From NCBI RefSeq assembly GCF_013409595.1, contig NZ_JACCBD010000001.1:434001-498000 (forward strand): a stretch of 64,000 nucleotides of DNA, read 5' to 3'. This document shows, piece after piece, positions 8,355 to 15,834 of this stretch. The position numbers and the translations under genes are program-made. The DNA is from Leucobacter aridicollis. Lineage in GTDB: Bacteria > Actinomycetota > Actinomycetes > Actinomycetales > Microbacteriaceae. How positions within the stretch are numbered: the stretch's first letter is position 1; each line of letters opens with the position of its first letter. The notes under the pieces are model-generated. The model did no database searches. It saw only the letters and a list, made by a program, of their open reading frames with translations, and was not told the DNA's origin.

Positions 8355-9389
8355 ATGCGTATTGGTGTGCTCTGCTCGGGCGGCGATAGCCCGGGCATGA
8401 ATGCTGCGATCCGTGGCGCGGTGCTTCGCGGCGTCGACGTTCACGGCTTCGAGATGATTGGATTCATCGACGGTTGGCGTGGGTTCCACGACGGCGAGTT
8501 CATCGAGCTCGACCGTCCGACGGTGCGTGGCCTCTCGCCGCTCGGCGGCGTCTTCATCGGCACGAGCCGCGTTCCACCGTGGCAGGCGCCCGTCACGCCC
8601 GAAGCGCTCGACGCGCTGCGGGCAAAGATGGCCGACTACGGCCTCGACGGTCTCATGCTCATCGGCGGCAACGGGACCCAGACGGTCTCGTCGATCCTCT
8701 GGGACGCTGGCGTGAACGTCGTCGGGCTCCCGAAAACGATCGACAACGATCTTGCAGGCACTGACTACACGTTCGGGTTCGACACCGCAGTGTCGATCGC
8801 GTCGGAGGCGATTGACAGGCTGCGCACGACCGGCGACTCCCACCGCCGCTGCATGGTGCTCGAGGTGATGGGCCGCGACGCCGGCTGGATCGCGCTGCAC
8901 GCTGGCATGGCCGGCGGCGCCCAGGCGATGCTGCTCCCCGAGTTTCCCGAGAGCCTCGACCAAGTGTGCGCCTGGGTCGCAAACGTGCGCGACCGCGGGC
9001 GTTCCGCGCTCATCGTCGTCGCTGAGGGCTTCAAGCTTGAGGGATCTGAGGACGCCGTCACCCGCGAGGGGCTCGACGGCTTCGGCCGGCCGCGCCTCGG
9101 CGGGGTGGCAGACATGCTTGCACCGCTGATCGAGGAGCGCACCGGTATTGAGACCCGCTCCACCGTGCTCGGCCACGTGCAGCGCGGCGGCTCGCCCACG
9201 GCGTTCGACCGCGTGCTGGCGACCCGCTCGGGCATCGCCGCAGCCGACGCGGTGCTCGCGGGGGACTGGGGCAAGATGGCGGGGCTTCGCGGCGACCGCA
9301 TCGAGCTCGTGCCGTTCTCGGAGGCTGTCGGCAAGCTCAAGACCGTGCCGGACGCCCGCTACGCCGAGGTCCGCCTCAACTTCGGCTGA
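8355..9389 (+). CDS. pfkA: 6-phosphofructokinase, atypical active site
   Basis: Phosphorylates fructose 6-phosphate in glycolysis. The 344-residue product aligns throughout with E. coli PfkA: CSGGDSPGMNAAIR (~7-20), GTSR (Arg72), PKTIDND (127-132, catalytic Asp130), MGRDAG and HVQRGG. Two positions that set the phosphoryl donor are unusual. The GGDG loop reads GGNG, with Asn106 where E. coli has the Mg-binding Asp103. Lys127 replaces Gly124; this is typical of PPi-dependent and actinobacterial group III enzymes. Gly107 at the 104 position favours ATP. TACGAT at 8342-8347 lies 7 nt before ATG 8355, so the mRNA is probably leaderless. Confidence 0.9.
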   Translation: MRIGVLCSGGDSPGMNAAIRGAVLRGVDVHGFEMIGFIDGWRGFHDGEFIELDRPTVRGLSPLGGVFIGTSRVPPWQAPVTPEALDALRAKMADYGLDGLMLIGGNGTQTVSSILWDAGVNVVGLPKTIDNDLAGTDYTFGFDTAVSIASEAIDRLRTTGDSHRRCMVLEVMGRDAGWIALHAGMAGGAQAMLLPEFPESLDQVCAWVANVRDRGRSALIVVAEGFKLEGSEDAVTREGLDGFGRPRLGGVADMLAPLIEERTGIETRSTVLGHVQRGGSPTAFDRVLATRSGIAAADAVLAGDWGKMAGLRGDRIELVPFSEAVGKLKTVPDARYAEVRLNFG

Positions 9390-9719
9390 CGCGGCCGCCC
9401 TGCAGGCCCCGGGCCCCAACGCGCTGCGGGGCAGCCAGGCCACCACCCCGGTGCCCCGCGGCTGGCCTTGGCGCCTCGCGCACTCGTGGGCCCCGGGCCC
9501 TGCACGCTCGCGGCCCCGCGCTCTGCCACACCCGGCCACCACCCTAAATCGCGGCCCGATGTACACGGTTCCTGCGACTGCACACGGTTTCTACCCATAG
9601 ATTTCGTGTACTTCGGCAGGAGCCGTGTACATCGGGCGGGGCGGGGCTTGCCGTGGGGATGGGCGGGGCGGAGTCGAGCTGGGCTGGCTGTCGGGCCGGG
9701 CTTGCAGCCGGGTCGCCGG
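9390..9719. other. 330-bp non-coding stretch between pfkA and the AbiEi-like gene
   Basis: No reading frame with coding character or an SD is seen here. The stretch is C-rich on the plus strand on the left and G-rich on the right. It contains the inverted repeat described separately at 9555-9636. Both flanking genes converge on it. Confidence 0.6.
9555..9636. repeat. Nested inverted repeat with 21-bp arms
   Basis: The left arm 9555-9575 (CCCGATGTACACGG then TTCCTGC) pairs with the right arm 9616-9636 with a single mismatch that can form G-U. Inside the 40-nt loop, ACACG (9582-9586) can pair with CGTGT (9605-9609). The ACACGG motif therefore recurs in a nested way: GTACACGGTTCCTGC and GCACACGGTTTCTACC on one side, with their complements on the other. 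It lies between two convergent genes, so it may act as a terminator or be a REP-like element. There is no T-tract. Confidence 0.7.
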
Positions 9720-10847
9720 TTAGGGCAGGCCACGCAAGAACTCGGCGACGCGCGGGCCCCAGCGCTTGCTCGGTCTTCCGGGCACCTGCACCCCGTGCGC
9801 CGCCAGGTGCGCGCCGAAGCGCTCCCGTGAGAACGCCTCGGCGGAGCCCCACCGGATGGGGCGCAAGCCGGTGGTCCCCGAGATCCAGTCGGCGCGGCGC
9901 TTCTCGGCGAGCACGACCTCTGCCGGGGTCTTGTCGTGGCGCAGTGCGGCATCCGAATACTTCTGCTTGCCGTCTGCTTCTCCCCAGAACTGACTGCCCG
10001 TCAGCTGGAAATCGAGATAGGCCGGGGCTCTGCCCGCACTGCGCACCGCGACCTGCAGGTCAACGTCGACGCCGAGCTCCGCGAATCGCAGCCGGGAGAG
10101 GCTCTCCAGCGGCGAGTCGGCTCGCGGATCAGCCAGTACCGCGACGGCTTCGACAGCGTGACTGCCTGGTCTGCCGCGTAGGGACGCTGCCCGTCGAAGC
10201 ATCCCGTCTCGCCAGTCTCGCACCGTGGCGTCGTCAATGAGCCGCCCCACCCGTGCGATCTCCCGGAGGTGGGCGTCTGCGCTTGCGAGCGCGACGGTGA
10301 ACGGCCAGGCGCGTGCGAGGTCCGCGAGGGTCCGCTCGGCCGTCGTTCGCCGGAACCCCTCGAAGGTCTCGACGTCGTTCGCGGCGAGGTCGGCGCGATG
10401 CCGGACGATTGTGGCGCTCGGAGACGCGGGACGTGTCCGCGGGACCGTGACTGCGACGACCCGTGAGCTCGCGTCTGGACCCGCAGGCGTCTGCCGGCGA
10501 CCCGCGTCACGCAGCCACCGAGACAGCGCCGGGAATCCGTGCAGCACCGCTGCGCTGCCATGCGAGAACACCGGAGGACGCACAGCGCTGCCATGCGCGG
10601 CGAGCAAAGCGGCCACGTGTTGAGTCTCAACCGTCGCCGTCTCCCAGAAACCGCCGCGGACGTACCAGCCTTGCCGCAGCCGAACGAGTGACGACGACCG
10701 AACAGCCGCGGCGATAGCGTGTTCGCTCGTACCCGCGCGCCGCAGATCTGTGGCGCGGAGCAGCTCAGCGGCAACGGCGTCGAGCTGGCGTGAAGATGGC
10801 ACGAGGGTAGCTTGCGCGATGCACCCTCGTGTCAGCCGGATATCCAC
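9720..10847 (-). CDS. AbiEi antitoxin-like / DUF559 endonuclease-fold protein
   Basis: Up to 375 residues. The N-terminal part (~25-75) resembles the winged-helix domain of type IV AbiEi-like antitoxins (LRRAGTSEHAIAAAV...LVRLRQGWYV). The C-terminal part has a Vsr/DUF559-like nuclease-fold pattern: DSPLESLSRLRF, then AYLDFQ, then WGEADGKQKYSD. Such single genes are scattered through actinobacteria without a toxin partner, and none is seen here. The start is uncertain: GTG 10847 and GTG 10802 both lack an SD. A perfect inverted repeat at 10801-10830 overlaps the start region. Whether the protein cuts DNA or regulates transcription cannot be told from the sequence. Confidence 0.65.
   Translation of the reverse strand: MDIRLTRGCIAQATLVPSSRQLDAVAAELLRATDLRRAGTSEHAIAAAVRSSSLVRLRQGWYVRGGFWETATVETQHVAALLAAHGSAVRPPVFSHGSAAVLHGFPALSRWLRDAGRRQTPAGPDASSRVVAVTVPRTRPASPSATIVRHRADLAANDVETFEGFRRTTAERTLADLARAWPFTVALASADAHLREIARVGRLIDDATVRDWRDGMLRRAASLRGRPGSHAVEAVAVLADPRADSPLESLSRLRFAELGVDVDLQVAVRSAGRAPAYLDFQLTGSQFWGEADGKQKYSDAALRHDKTPAEVVLAEKRRADWISGTTGLRPIRWGSAEAFSRERFGAHLAAHGVQVPGRPSKRWGPRVAEFLRGLP
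10801..10830. promoter_or_regulatory. Perfect inverted repeat at the start of the AbiEi-like gene
   Basis: ACGAGGGT (10801-10808) and ACCCTCGT (10823-10830) form perfect 8-bp arms around 14 nt. The site overlaps the possible GTG start at 10802. AbiEi-type proteins autoregulate through inverted repeats near their start, so this is a candidate operator. It may also be only coding sequence if translation starts at 10847. Confidence 0.4.
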
Positions 10848-10889
10848 AGACGGTGCACCACATCCGCGGAGCGGGGGCGGTGTTGACGA

Positions 10890-10919
10890 AGCCCCGACGC
10901 CAGGGAAGGCGCCGGGGCT
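10890..10919 (-). terminator. Hairpin downstream of the mycoredoxin gene
   Basis: AGCCCCGACGCC (10890-10901) pairs with GGCGCCGGGGCT (10908-10919) with one mismatch and a 6-nt loop. It lies 18 nt beyond the mycoredoxin stop. There is no long T-tract. Confidence 0.6.
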
Positions 10920-10937
10920 GTGCGATCGTCGGTCTGG

Positions 10938-11213
10938 TTACAGCCCGAGCTTGGCCTTCACGTCGTTGAGCGACGGGTTTGTCGCGGTGGTGCCATCCGG
11001 GTAAACGACCGTCGGAACGGTCTGGTTGCCGCCGTTGACGTGCTCGACGAGCTCTGGCGTTCCCGGGGTGTTCTCGATGTCGACCTCGGTGAACCCGATG
11101 CCGGTCGCGGAGAGCATCGTCTTGAGACGCTTGCAGTACCCACACCACTCGGTCGAGAACATCGTGATGGACCCCGCCTCGGGGGTGAAATCTGAAATCT
11201 GTGCGGTGCTCAT
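10938..11213 (-). CDS. Mycoredoxin / glutaredoxin-like protein (CGYC)
   Basis: A 91-residue single-domain thioredoxin-fold protein. The active site is EWCGYCKRL with Cys24 and Cys27. TVPTVVYPDG supplies the cis-proline, and NGGNQ precedes it. CGYC is the active site of actinobacterial mycoredoxin-1, which uses mycothiol to reduce protein-mycothiol mixed disulfides. The mca gene in this window supports mycothiol use. The start ATG 11213 is chosen for its strong SD (GAGGAGGG, 6 nt away); the longer frame to 11264 has none. It is divergent from the phosphate transporter. Confidence 0.88.
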   Translation of the reverse strand: MSTAQISDFTPEAGSITMFSTEWCGYCKRLKTMLSATGIGFTEVDIENTPGTPELVEHVNGGNQTVPTVVYPDGTTATNPSLNDVKAKLGL

Positions 11214-11301
11214 TGCACCCTCCTCAATCTGGTCGCGAGCGGCTTCGCCTACCCACTCCAACATACGCCGTCCGGGCGATATTCCGGCGGGGGAGTGGAA
11301 A

Positions 11302-11394
11302 GGTGAACGGGAGGTGAACGAGTAGGGCCTAGCTTGACCGAACCATGACGAGGTGCCAACATTTAGTTAGCGCGCGCGTGAACGGCACGTAAAC
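11302..11394. promoter_or_regulatory. Two PHO-box-like direct repeat pairs upstream of pit
   Basis: GGTGAAC occurs at 11302-11308 and again at 11313-11319, exactly 11 bp apart. On the minus strand these read GTTCACC. A second pair, CGTGAAC (11377-11383) and CGTAAAC (11388-11394), has the same 11-bp period. Direct repeats of GTTCACC with an 11-bp period are the binding sites of PhoP in Streptomyces. The second pair ends about 36 bp before a -10-like TATAAC. The inference is phosphate-limitation control of the transporter. Confidence 0.6.
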
Positions 11395-11429
11395 CGTTGT
11401 GAGCGAGCACGCGAGGAAACTCATCAACA

Positions 11430-11448
11430 TATAACGCCGAACGGAAGG
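11430..11448 (+). promoter_or_regulatory. -10 element and ribosome binding site of pit
   Basis: TATAAC at 11430-11435 is a good -10 hexamer, and no -35 match is visible at the right distance, as expected for an activator-dependent promoter. GGAAGG at 11443-11448 is the SD for GTG 11454, with a spacing of 5 nt. Confidence 0.5.
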
Positions 11449-11453
11449 CGCCG

Positions 11454-12797
11454 GTGGAATTCACCCTCATCGTGCTGCTAGTTATTGCGCTGGCACTCTT
11501 CTTTGACTTCACGAACGGCTTTCATGACACGGCCAACGCGATGGCAACTCCCATCGCGACTGGCGCGCTCAAGCCGAAGACCGCTGTGCTGCTCGCAGCC
11601 ATCCTCAACCTCATCGGGGCATTCCTGTCTACCGAGGTCGCCAAGACGATCTCGGGCGGTCTGATCCGCGAGGGGGCCGACGGCGGGGTGCTGATCAGCC
11701 CCGAGATGGTCTTCGCGGGCCTGATTGGCGCGATCGTCTGGAACCTCGTGACCTGGCTTTACGGCCTGCCCTCGAGCTCGTCGCACGCGCTGTTTGGCGG
11801 GCTGATTGGCGCCGCGGTTGTCGGCGCCGGGTTCTCGGCGATTGACGGCGGCGTCTTCATGTCGAAGATCCTGCTGCCCGCCCTGGCGGCGCCCCTCACC
11901 GCGGGCCTCGTCGCGTTCGCCGCGACCCGCGTGGCGTACGCGATCACGCGCAGGCACGACGGGCGCAAGGACGGCCGTGGCCGGTTCCGGTACGCCCAGA
12001 TCGCCTCGTCGTCGCTGATCGCCCTCGCGCACGGCACGAACGACGCGCAGAAGACGATGGGCGTCATCACCCTCACGCTCGTCGCGGCAGGGCTGCAGGA
12101 TCCCGGCACCGGCCCGCACTTCTGGGTCATCGCGACCTGTGCGATCGCGATCGCGCTGGGCACGTACTCCGGCGGCTGGCGCATCATCCGCACCCTCGGC
12201 GCAGGCCTCACCGATGTGAAGCCCGCACAGGGCTTTGCCGCTGAGACCTCGACGGCCGCAACGATCCTCGCGTCGAGCCACCTCGGCTTCGCGCTCTCGA
12301 CGACCCAGGTCGCCTCGGGCTCGGTCATCGGCTCGGGCCTCGGCCGCAAGGGCTCGACGGTTCGTTGGCGGACTGTCGGCCGCATCGCGTCGGGCTGGCT
12401 GTTTACGCTTCCCGCCGCGGCCATCGTCGGCGCCGTCGCTGCGCTCATCGCGCACCTCGGGACCTGGGGCATCATCCTCGACGCCGTGCTCGGGCTCTTC
12501 TTCATCCTCTTCATCTTCTGGCGCTCGCGTCGCAACAAGGTGGACGCGGGTAACGCGATTGCGGTGCCCGATGTTGCCGAGTCCGGCTACGCCGTTCGCA
12601 TGGGCAAGGGGCGCGTCAAGAAGGTTTCGACGAAGACCGGAACCGTTCCGCCGCTCACACCCGTCGCCCAGTCCGCCGTGCGTTCGGACAAGGCGAAGCG
12701 GGCCGCTGAGAAGGCGAGGCGGGAGGCCGAGAAGGCCGCACGCAAGGCCGCGAAGAAGGCTGCGGCGAAGAAGCAGCGCGAGGGAGACAACGCATGA
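11454..12797 (+). CDS. pit: PiT-family inorganic phosphate transporter
   Basis: Low-affinity phosphate/cation symport across the membrane. The 447-residue product shows both PiT signature halves: FDFTNGFHDTANAMATPIAT (residues ~16-35) with GLPSSSSHALFGGLIG, and in the second half AHGTNDAQKTMGVI with SSHLGFALSTTQVASGS. About ten transmembrane segments are predicted by eye. An unusual C-terminal tail (~410-447) is almost wholly Lys/Ala/Arg/Glu and should form a charged helix in the cytoplasm. The start GTG 11454 has a GGAAGG SD. The stop overlaps the next gene by ATGA. PHO-box-like repeats lie upstream. Confidence 0.93.
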   Translation: MEFTLIVLLVIALALFFDFTNGFHDTANAMATPIATGALKPKTAVLLAAILNLIGAFLSTEVAKTISGGLIREGADGGVLISPEMVFAGLIGAIVWNLVTWLYGLPSSSSHALFGGLIGAAVVGAGFSAIDGGVFMSKILLPALAAPLTAGLVAFAATRVAYAITRRHDGRKDGRGRFRYAQIASSSLIALAHGTNDAQKTMGVITLTLVAAGLQDPGTGPHFWVIATCAIAIALGTYSGGWRIIRTLGAGLTDVKPAQGFAAETSTAATILASSHLGFALSTTQVASGSVIGSGLGRKGSTVRWRTVGRIASGWLFTLPAAAIVGAVAALIAHLGTWGIILDAVLGLFFILFIFWRSRRNKVDAGNAIAVPDVAESGYAVRMGKGRVKKVSTKTGTVPPLTPVAQSAVRSDKAKRAAEKARREAEKAARKAAKKAAAKKQREGDNA

Positions 12798-13096
12798 GCG
12801 ATATCAACTGGATGGCGTTCCTCACTGTCTTCGGCGCTGCGCTGTTCGCTGCGGTGTTCGTCGTCGCGCTGTACTCGCTCGGCATTCGCTTCCTCGCGAC
12901 CCCGCCCAGGCCCGCACGTCGGCCGGACGGCACGATCGAGCCCGTCGGCCCGGACCGCGACGACGAGGACGACGACATTGACGAGGAGGCCGGACGTCCG
13001 CTCTGGGCGACCATCGCCGCCAACACCTGCTTCGGCCTCTCGGTCGTGGCTGTACTCGTCGGCATCTACCTGATCGTGCCCGCGCTGCACGGCTAG
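12794..13096 (+). CDS. Small two-helix membrane protein coupled to pit
   Basis: A 100-residue protein overlapping the pit stop by ATGA. It has transmembrane segments at ~9-32 and ~76-97 joined by a very acidic loop (DRDDEDDDIDEEAG, ~53-67). The acidic loop could face the basic tail of the transporter; this is inference from charge only. Similar small genes follow pit in other actinobacteria. No known domain was recognised. Confidence 0.75.
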   Translation: MSDINWMAFLTVFGAALFAAVFVVALYSLGIRFLATPPRPARRPDGTIEPVGPDRDDEDDDIDEEAGRPLWATIAANTCFGLSVVAVLVGIYLIVPALHG

Positions 13097-13112
13097 CCCG
13101 AGCACAGCGAGC

Positions 13113-13147
13113 TGCGCCCCTGGACCTGTTGAAGGCCCAGGGGCGCA
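13113..13147 (+). terminator. Hairpin terminator after the pit operon
   Basis: TGCGCCCCTGG (13113-13123) pairs perfectly with CCAGGGGCGCA (13137-13147) around a 13-nt loop. No T-tract follows. Instead the promoter hexamer TATTCT of the next gene starts 4 nt later. Confidence 0.7.
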
Positions 13148-13162
13148 GACTATTCTGGGCGC

Positions 13163-14566
13163 ATGAGCTTTACCGCAATTGATCGCATCCCCGGGATCGT
13201 CGCCGGGCTCCGCTACACGTTCGACCAGGGTGTCACCCGCCCGGAATCGTGGCGGCGCGAACAGCTGACCCGGCTGCGCGACCTCCTGCTTGAGCGCGGC
13301 GCAGACTTCGAGCGGGCACTGTTCGACGACCTGGGCAAGGCCGGCACGGAGGCGCAGCTCACCGAGATCGGCTTCCTTGTCGCAGAGATCGATCACGCGC
13401 TCGCGCACCTCGGGCGGTGGCTGCGGACGCGGCGGGTCGGGCTGCCGTTGGCACTGCAACCCGCGCTCGGTAAGGTCGTGCCGGAGCCGCTCGGCGTCGT
13501 CTTGGTGATCGCGCCGTGGAACTATCCGCTCATGCTCGCGCTGTCGCCGGTGATCGGCGCCATCGCCGCAGGCAACTCGGTCGTCATCAAGCCGAGCGAG
13601 CTCGCGCCTGCGACAGCCGCGCTGATCTCGCGGCTGCTCCCCGACACGCTCGACAAGCGCGCCGTCGCCGTCGTCGAGGGGGCGGTGCCCGAGACGACCG
13701 CGCTGCTCGCTGAGCGATTCGATCACATCTTCTACACCGGTAACGGCAAGGTTGGCAGGATCGTCGCGCATGCGGCCGCCGACAACCTCACCCCCGTGAC
13801 GCTCGAGCTCGGTGGGAAGTCTCCGGCGTACGTCGACGACTCGGTGCCGCTCGACGAGGCAGCGAAGCGACTCGTCTGGGGCAAGTTCATGAACGTCGGC
13901 CAGACCTGCGTCGCGCCCGACTACGTGCTCGGAACGCGCGCGGTGCTCACTCGCCTCGCGCCGTTGCTCGCTGACGCAATCCACGAGCTGTACGGTTCGG
14001 CGACCCAGCAGAACCCCGACTACGGGCGCGTCGTGAATCGCGCGCAGTTCGACAGACTCGTCGGGTACCTCGGCGACGGCGAGGCGGTGGTCGGCGGCGA
14101 CTACGACGCAGCCGAGCTCCACATCGCTCCGACGGTGCTCACCGGTGTTTCACGTGAAGCGCGGGTGATGCAGGAGGAGATCTTCGGACCGATCTTGCCG
14201 CTCGTTGAGGTCTCGGATCTCGACGACGCGCTGCGCTTTGTCACCGGCAGGGACAAGCCGCTCGCCGCCTACGTGTTCAGCGACGATTCGGCCGTCCGCG
14301 CGCGCTGGGAGCGCGAGACGAGCTCCGGCGCCCTCGCGTTCGGGGTGCCCGTGATGCACCTCACCGCCCCCGAACTGCCGTTCGGCGGGGTGGGGGAGAG
14401 CGGCATGGGCGCCTACCACGGCGAGCTCTCGTTCCGGGTGTTCAGCCATGAGAAGGCGGTGCTCGCCAAGCCGCTCCGCCCCGACACGCTCGCGGCGACC
14501 GTCATGCCTCCGTACACGGCCGCGAAGGACGGCGTCGCGCGGAAGTGGCTGCGCAAGCTGCTCTAG
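13163..14566 (+). CDS. NAD(P)-dependent aldehyde dehydrogenase, class 3-like
   Basis: Oxidises an aldehyde to the acid. The 467-residue product has APWNYPLM with the oxyanion Asn120, the cofactor Lys in VVIKPSE, general base Glu215 in LELGGKSP, nucleophile Cys249 in GQTCVAPDY, and the C-terminal FGGVGESGMGAYHG. The short N-terminus and the PDYVL after the cysteine place it with class 3 / fatty- and coniferyl-aldehyde dehydrogenases. The substrate is unknown. TATTCT (13151-13156) lies 6 nt before ATG 13163, so the message is probably leaderless. It stands alone between a terminator and the next promoter. Confidence 0.9.
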   Translation: MSFTAIDRIPGIVAGLRYTFDQGVTRPESWRREQLTRLRDLLLERGADFERALFDDLGKAGTEAQLTEIGFLVAEIDHALAHLGRWLRTRRVGLPLALQPALGKVVPEPLGVVLVIAPWNYPLMLALSPVIGAIAAGNSVVIKPSELAPATAALISRLLPDTLDKRAVAVVEGAVPETTALLAERFDHIFYTGNGKVGRIVAHAAADNLTPVTLELGGKSPAYVDDSVPLDEAAKRLVWGKFMNVGQTCVAPDYVLGTRAVLTRLAPLLADAIHELYGSATQQNPDYGRVVNRAQFDRLVGYLGDGEAVVGGDYDAAELHIAPTVLTGVSREARVMQEEIFGPILPLVEVSDLDDALRFVTGRDKPLAAYVFSDDSAVRARWERETSSGALAFGVPVMHLTAPELPFGGVGESGMGAYHGELSFRVFSHEKAVLAKPLRPDTLAATVMPPYTAAKDGVARKWLRKLL

Positions 14567-14631
14567 TCGCAGCGCGGCATTCCTGGTCGCGCTACCACGT
14601 AGGCGTATATAGCGCTCAGTAGACTGTGCAC

Positions 14632-15834
14632 GTGGAAGAGTCAAACAAGACCCCGGAGACGGTGTCGCCGACCGAGCGCGCCGAACAGGAGCTGCCGCTC
14701 GGCATCCGCGTCGCCGCCGCGTGGTCCTGGCGGCTCATCATCATCGCGATCGCCGTCGGCGCCCTGATCTGGGGCATCGTGCAGGTGCGGATCATCGTGA
14801 TTCCGCTGCTCATCGCGATCCTGCTCACCGCGCTCCTGAATCCGGTCGTCGACTGGTTCATCAGGCGCGGGCTGCCCCGCTGGTCGGGCGTGGTCGGTGC
14901 GCTGGGCGTCTTCATCGCAGCGCTGTGGGTGCTGATCTGGCTGATCGTCACGCAGTTGCGTGACGGCTTCGGCGACTTCTCGAAGCGGTCGGTTGAGGTC
15001 TGGAACGAGATCCTCGACTGGGTGCAGCACAACACCCTCGGGATCCCCGTCGATCAGCTCGACGACCTCATGAACCAGGCGATGCAGCTGCTCGAGAACA
15101 ATCAGGGCACGCTGTGGACGGGCGCGCTTGGCGTCGCGACGACCGCCACCCAGGTCGCGACGGGCCTGCTGCTCACGATCTTCTCGCTGATCTTCCTGCT
15201 CATCGATGGCAAACGCATCTGGTACTGGGTGGTTGGGTTCGCCCCCGCCCGCGCCCACGCCGCGTTCGACGCCGCTGGCCGCGCCGGCTGGGTGTCGGTG
15301 GGGCAGTACGTTCGCGTGCAGATCTTCGTGGCCTTCGTCGACGCCGTCGGTATCGGCCTCGGCGCGACGATCCTGGGGGTGCCGTTTGCGATCCCCGTCG
15401 CGATCCTCGTCTTCCTCGGTTCGTTCATTCCGTTCCTTGGCGCGATCGTGACGGGCGCGCTCGCCGCGTTCATCGCGCTCGTCTACAACGGCCCCGTGAC
15501 CGCGCTCATCATGCTTGGCGTTGTCGTGCTGGTGAACCAGATCGAGGGCCACGTCCTGCAGCCGCTCGTGATGGGCAACGCAGTGCGCGTGCATCCGCTC
15601 GGCGTCGTGCTCGCGGTGACGACGGGTACCCTGCTCGCCGGGATCCCCGGGGCGCTCTTTGCGGTGCCGATCGCGGCGGCGGCGAACACGATTGTGAGCG
15701 TGCTCGTCAAACGGCAGTGGGAATCGGGGACCGACCCGGCGGCAGAGTTCCATCGAAGAGACCAAGTCCATCGCGTCGCGAGAGCGCGCGCGAAAGAAGC
15801 AGCGAAACACGCGCGGAAAGGAAACATCGCATGA
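14632..15834 (+). CDS. AI-2E family transporter (PF01594 type), copy 1
   Basis: A polytopic membrane protein of about 400 residues with eight hydrophobic stretches. The family hallmark region is LGSFIPFLGAIVTGALAAFIALVY (described in parts: GSFIPFLG, then ALIMLG, then EGHVLQPLVMG near residues ~300-325). Members include TqsA-like AI-2 exporters and Na+/H+ antiporters, so the substrate is open. GTG 14632 is 6 nt after TAGACT (14620-14625), indicating a leaderless start; GTG 14626 two codons upstream is the alternative. The basic C-terminal tail ends in ATGA overlap with ilvA. A luxS gene lies in this window, but the AI-2 link is inference. Confidence 0.82.
   Translation: MEESNKTPETVSPTERAEQELPLGIRVAAAWSWRLIIIAIAVGALIWGIVQVRIIVIPLLIAILLTALLNPVVDWFIRRGLPRWSGVVGALGVFIAALWVLIWLIVTQLRDGFGDFSKRSVEVWNEILDWVQHNTLGIPVDQLDDLMNQAMQLLENNQGTLWTGALGVATTATQVATGLLLTIFSLIFLLIDGKRIWYWVVGFAPARAHAAFDAAGRAGWVSVGQYVRVQIFVAFVDAVGIGLGATILGVPFAIPVAILVFLGSFIPFLGAIVTGALAAFIALVYNGPVTALIMLGVVVLVNQIEGHVLQPLVMGNAVRVHPLGVVLAVTTGTLLAGIPGALFAVPIAAAANTIVSVLVKRQWESGTDPAAEFHRRDQVHRVARARAKEAAKHARKGNIA

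Noticed and set aside
10804..10809. TACCCT on the minus strand as a leaderless promoter of the AbiEi-like gene
   Set aside because: Transcription would begin after GTG 10802, and no start codon lies at the required 6-nt distance.
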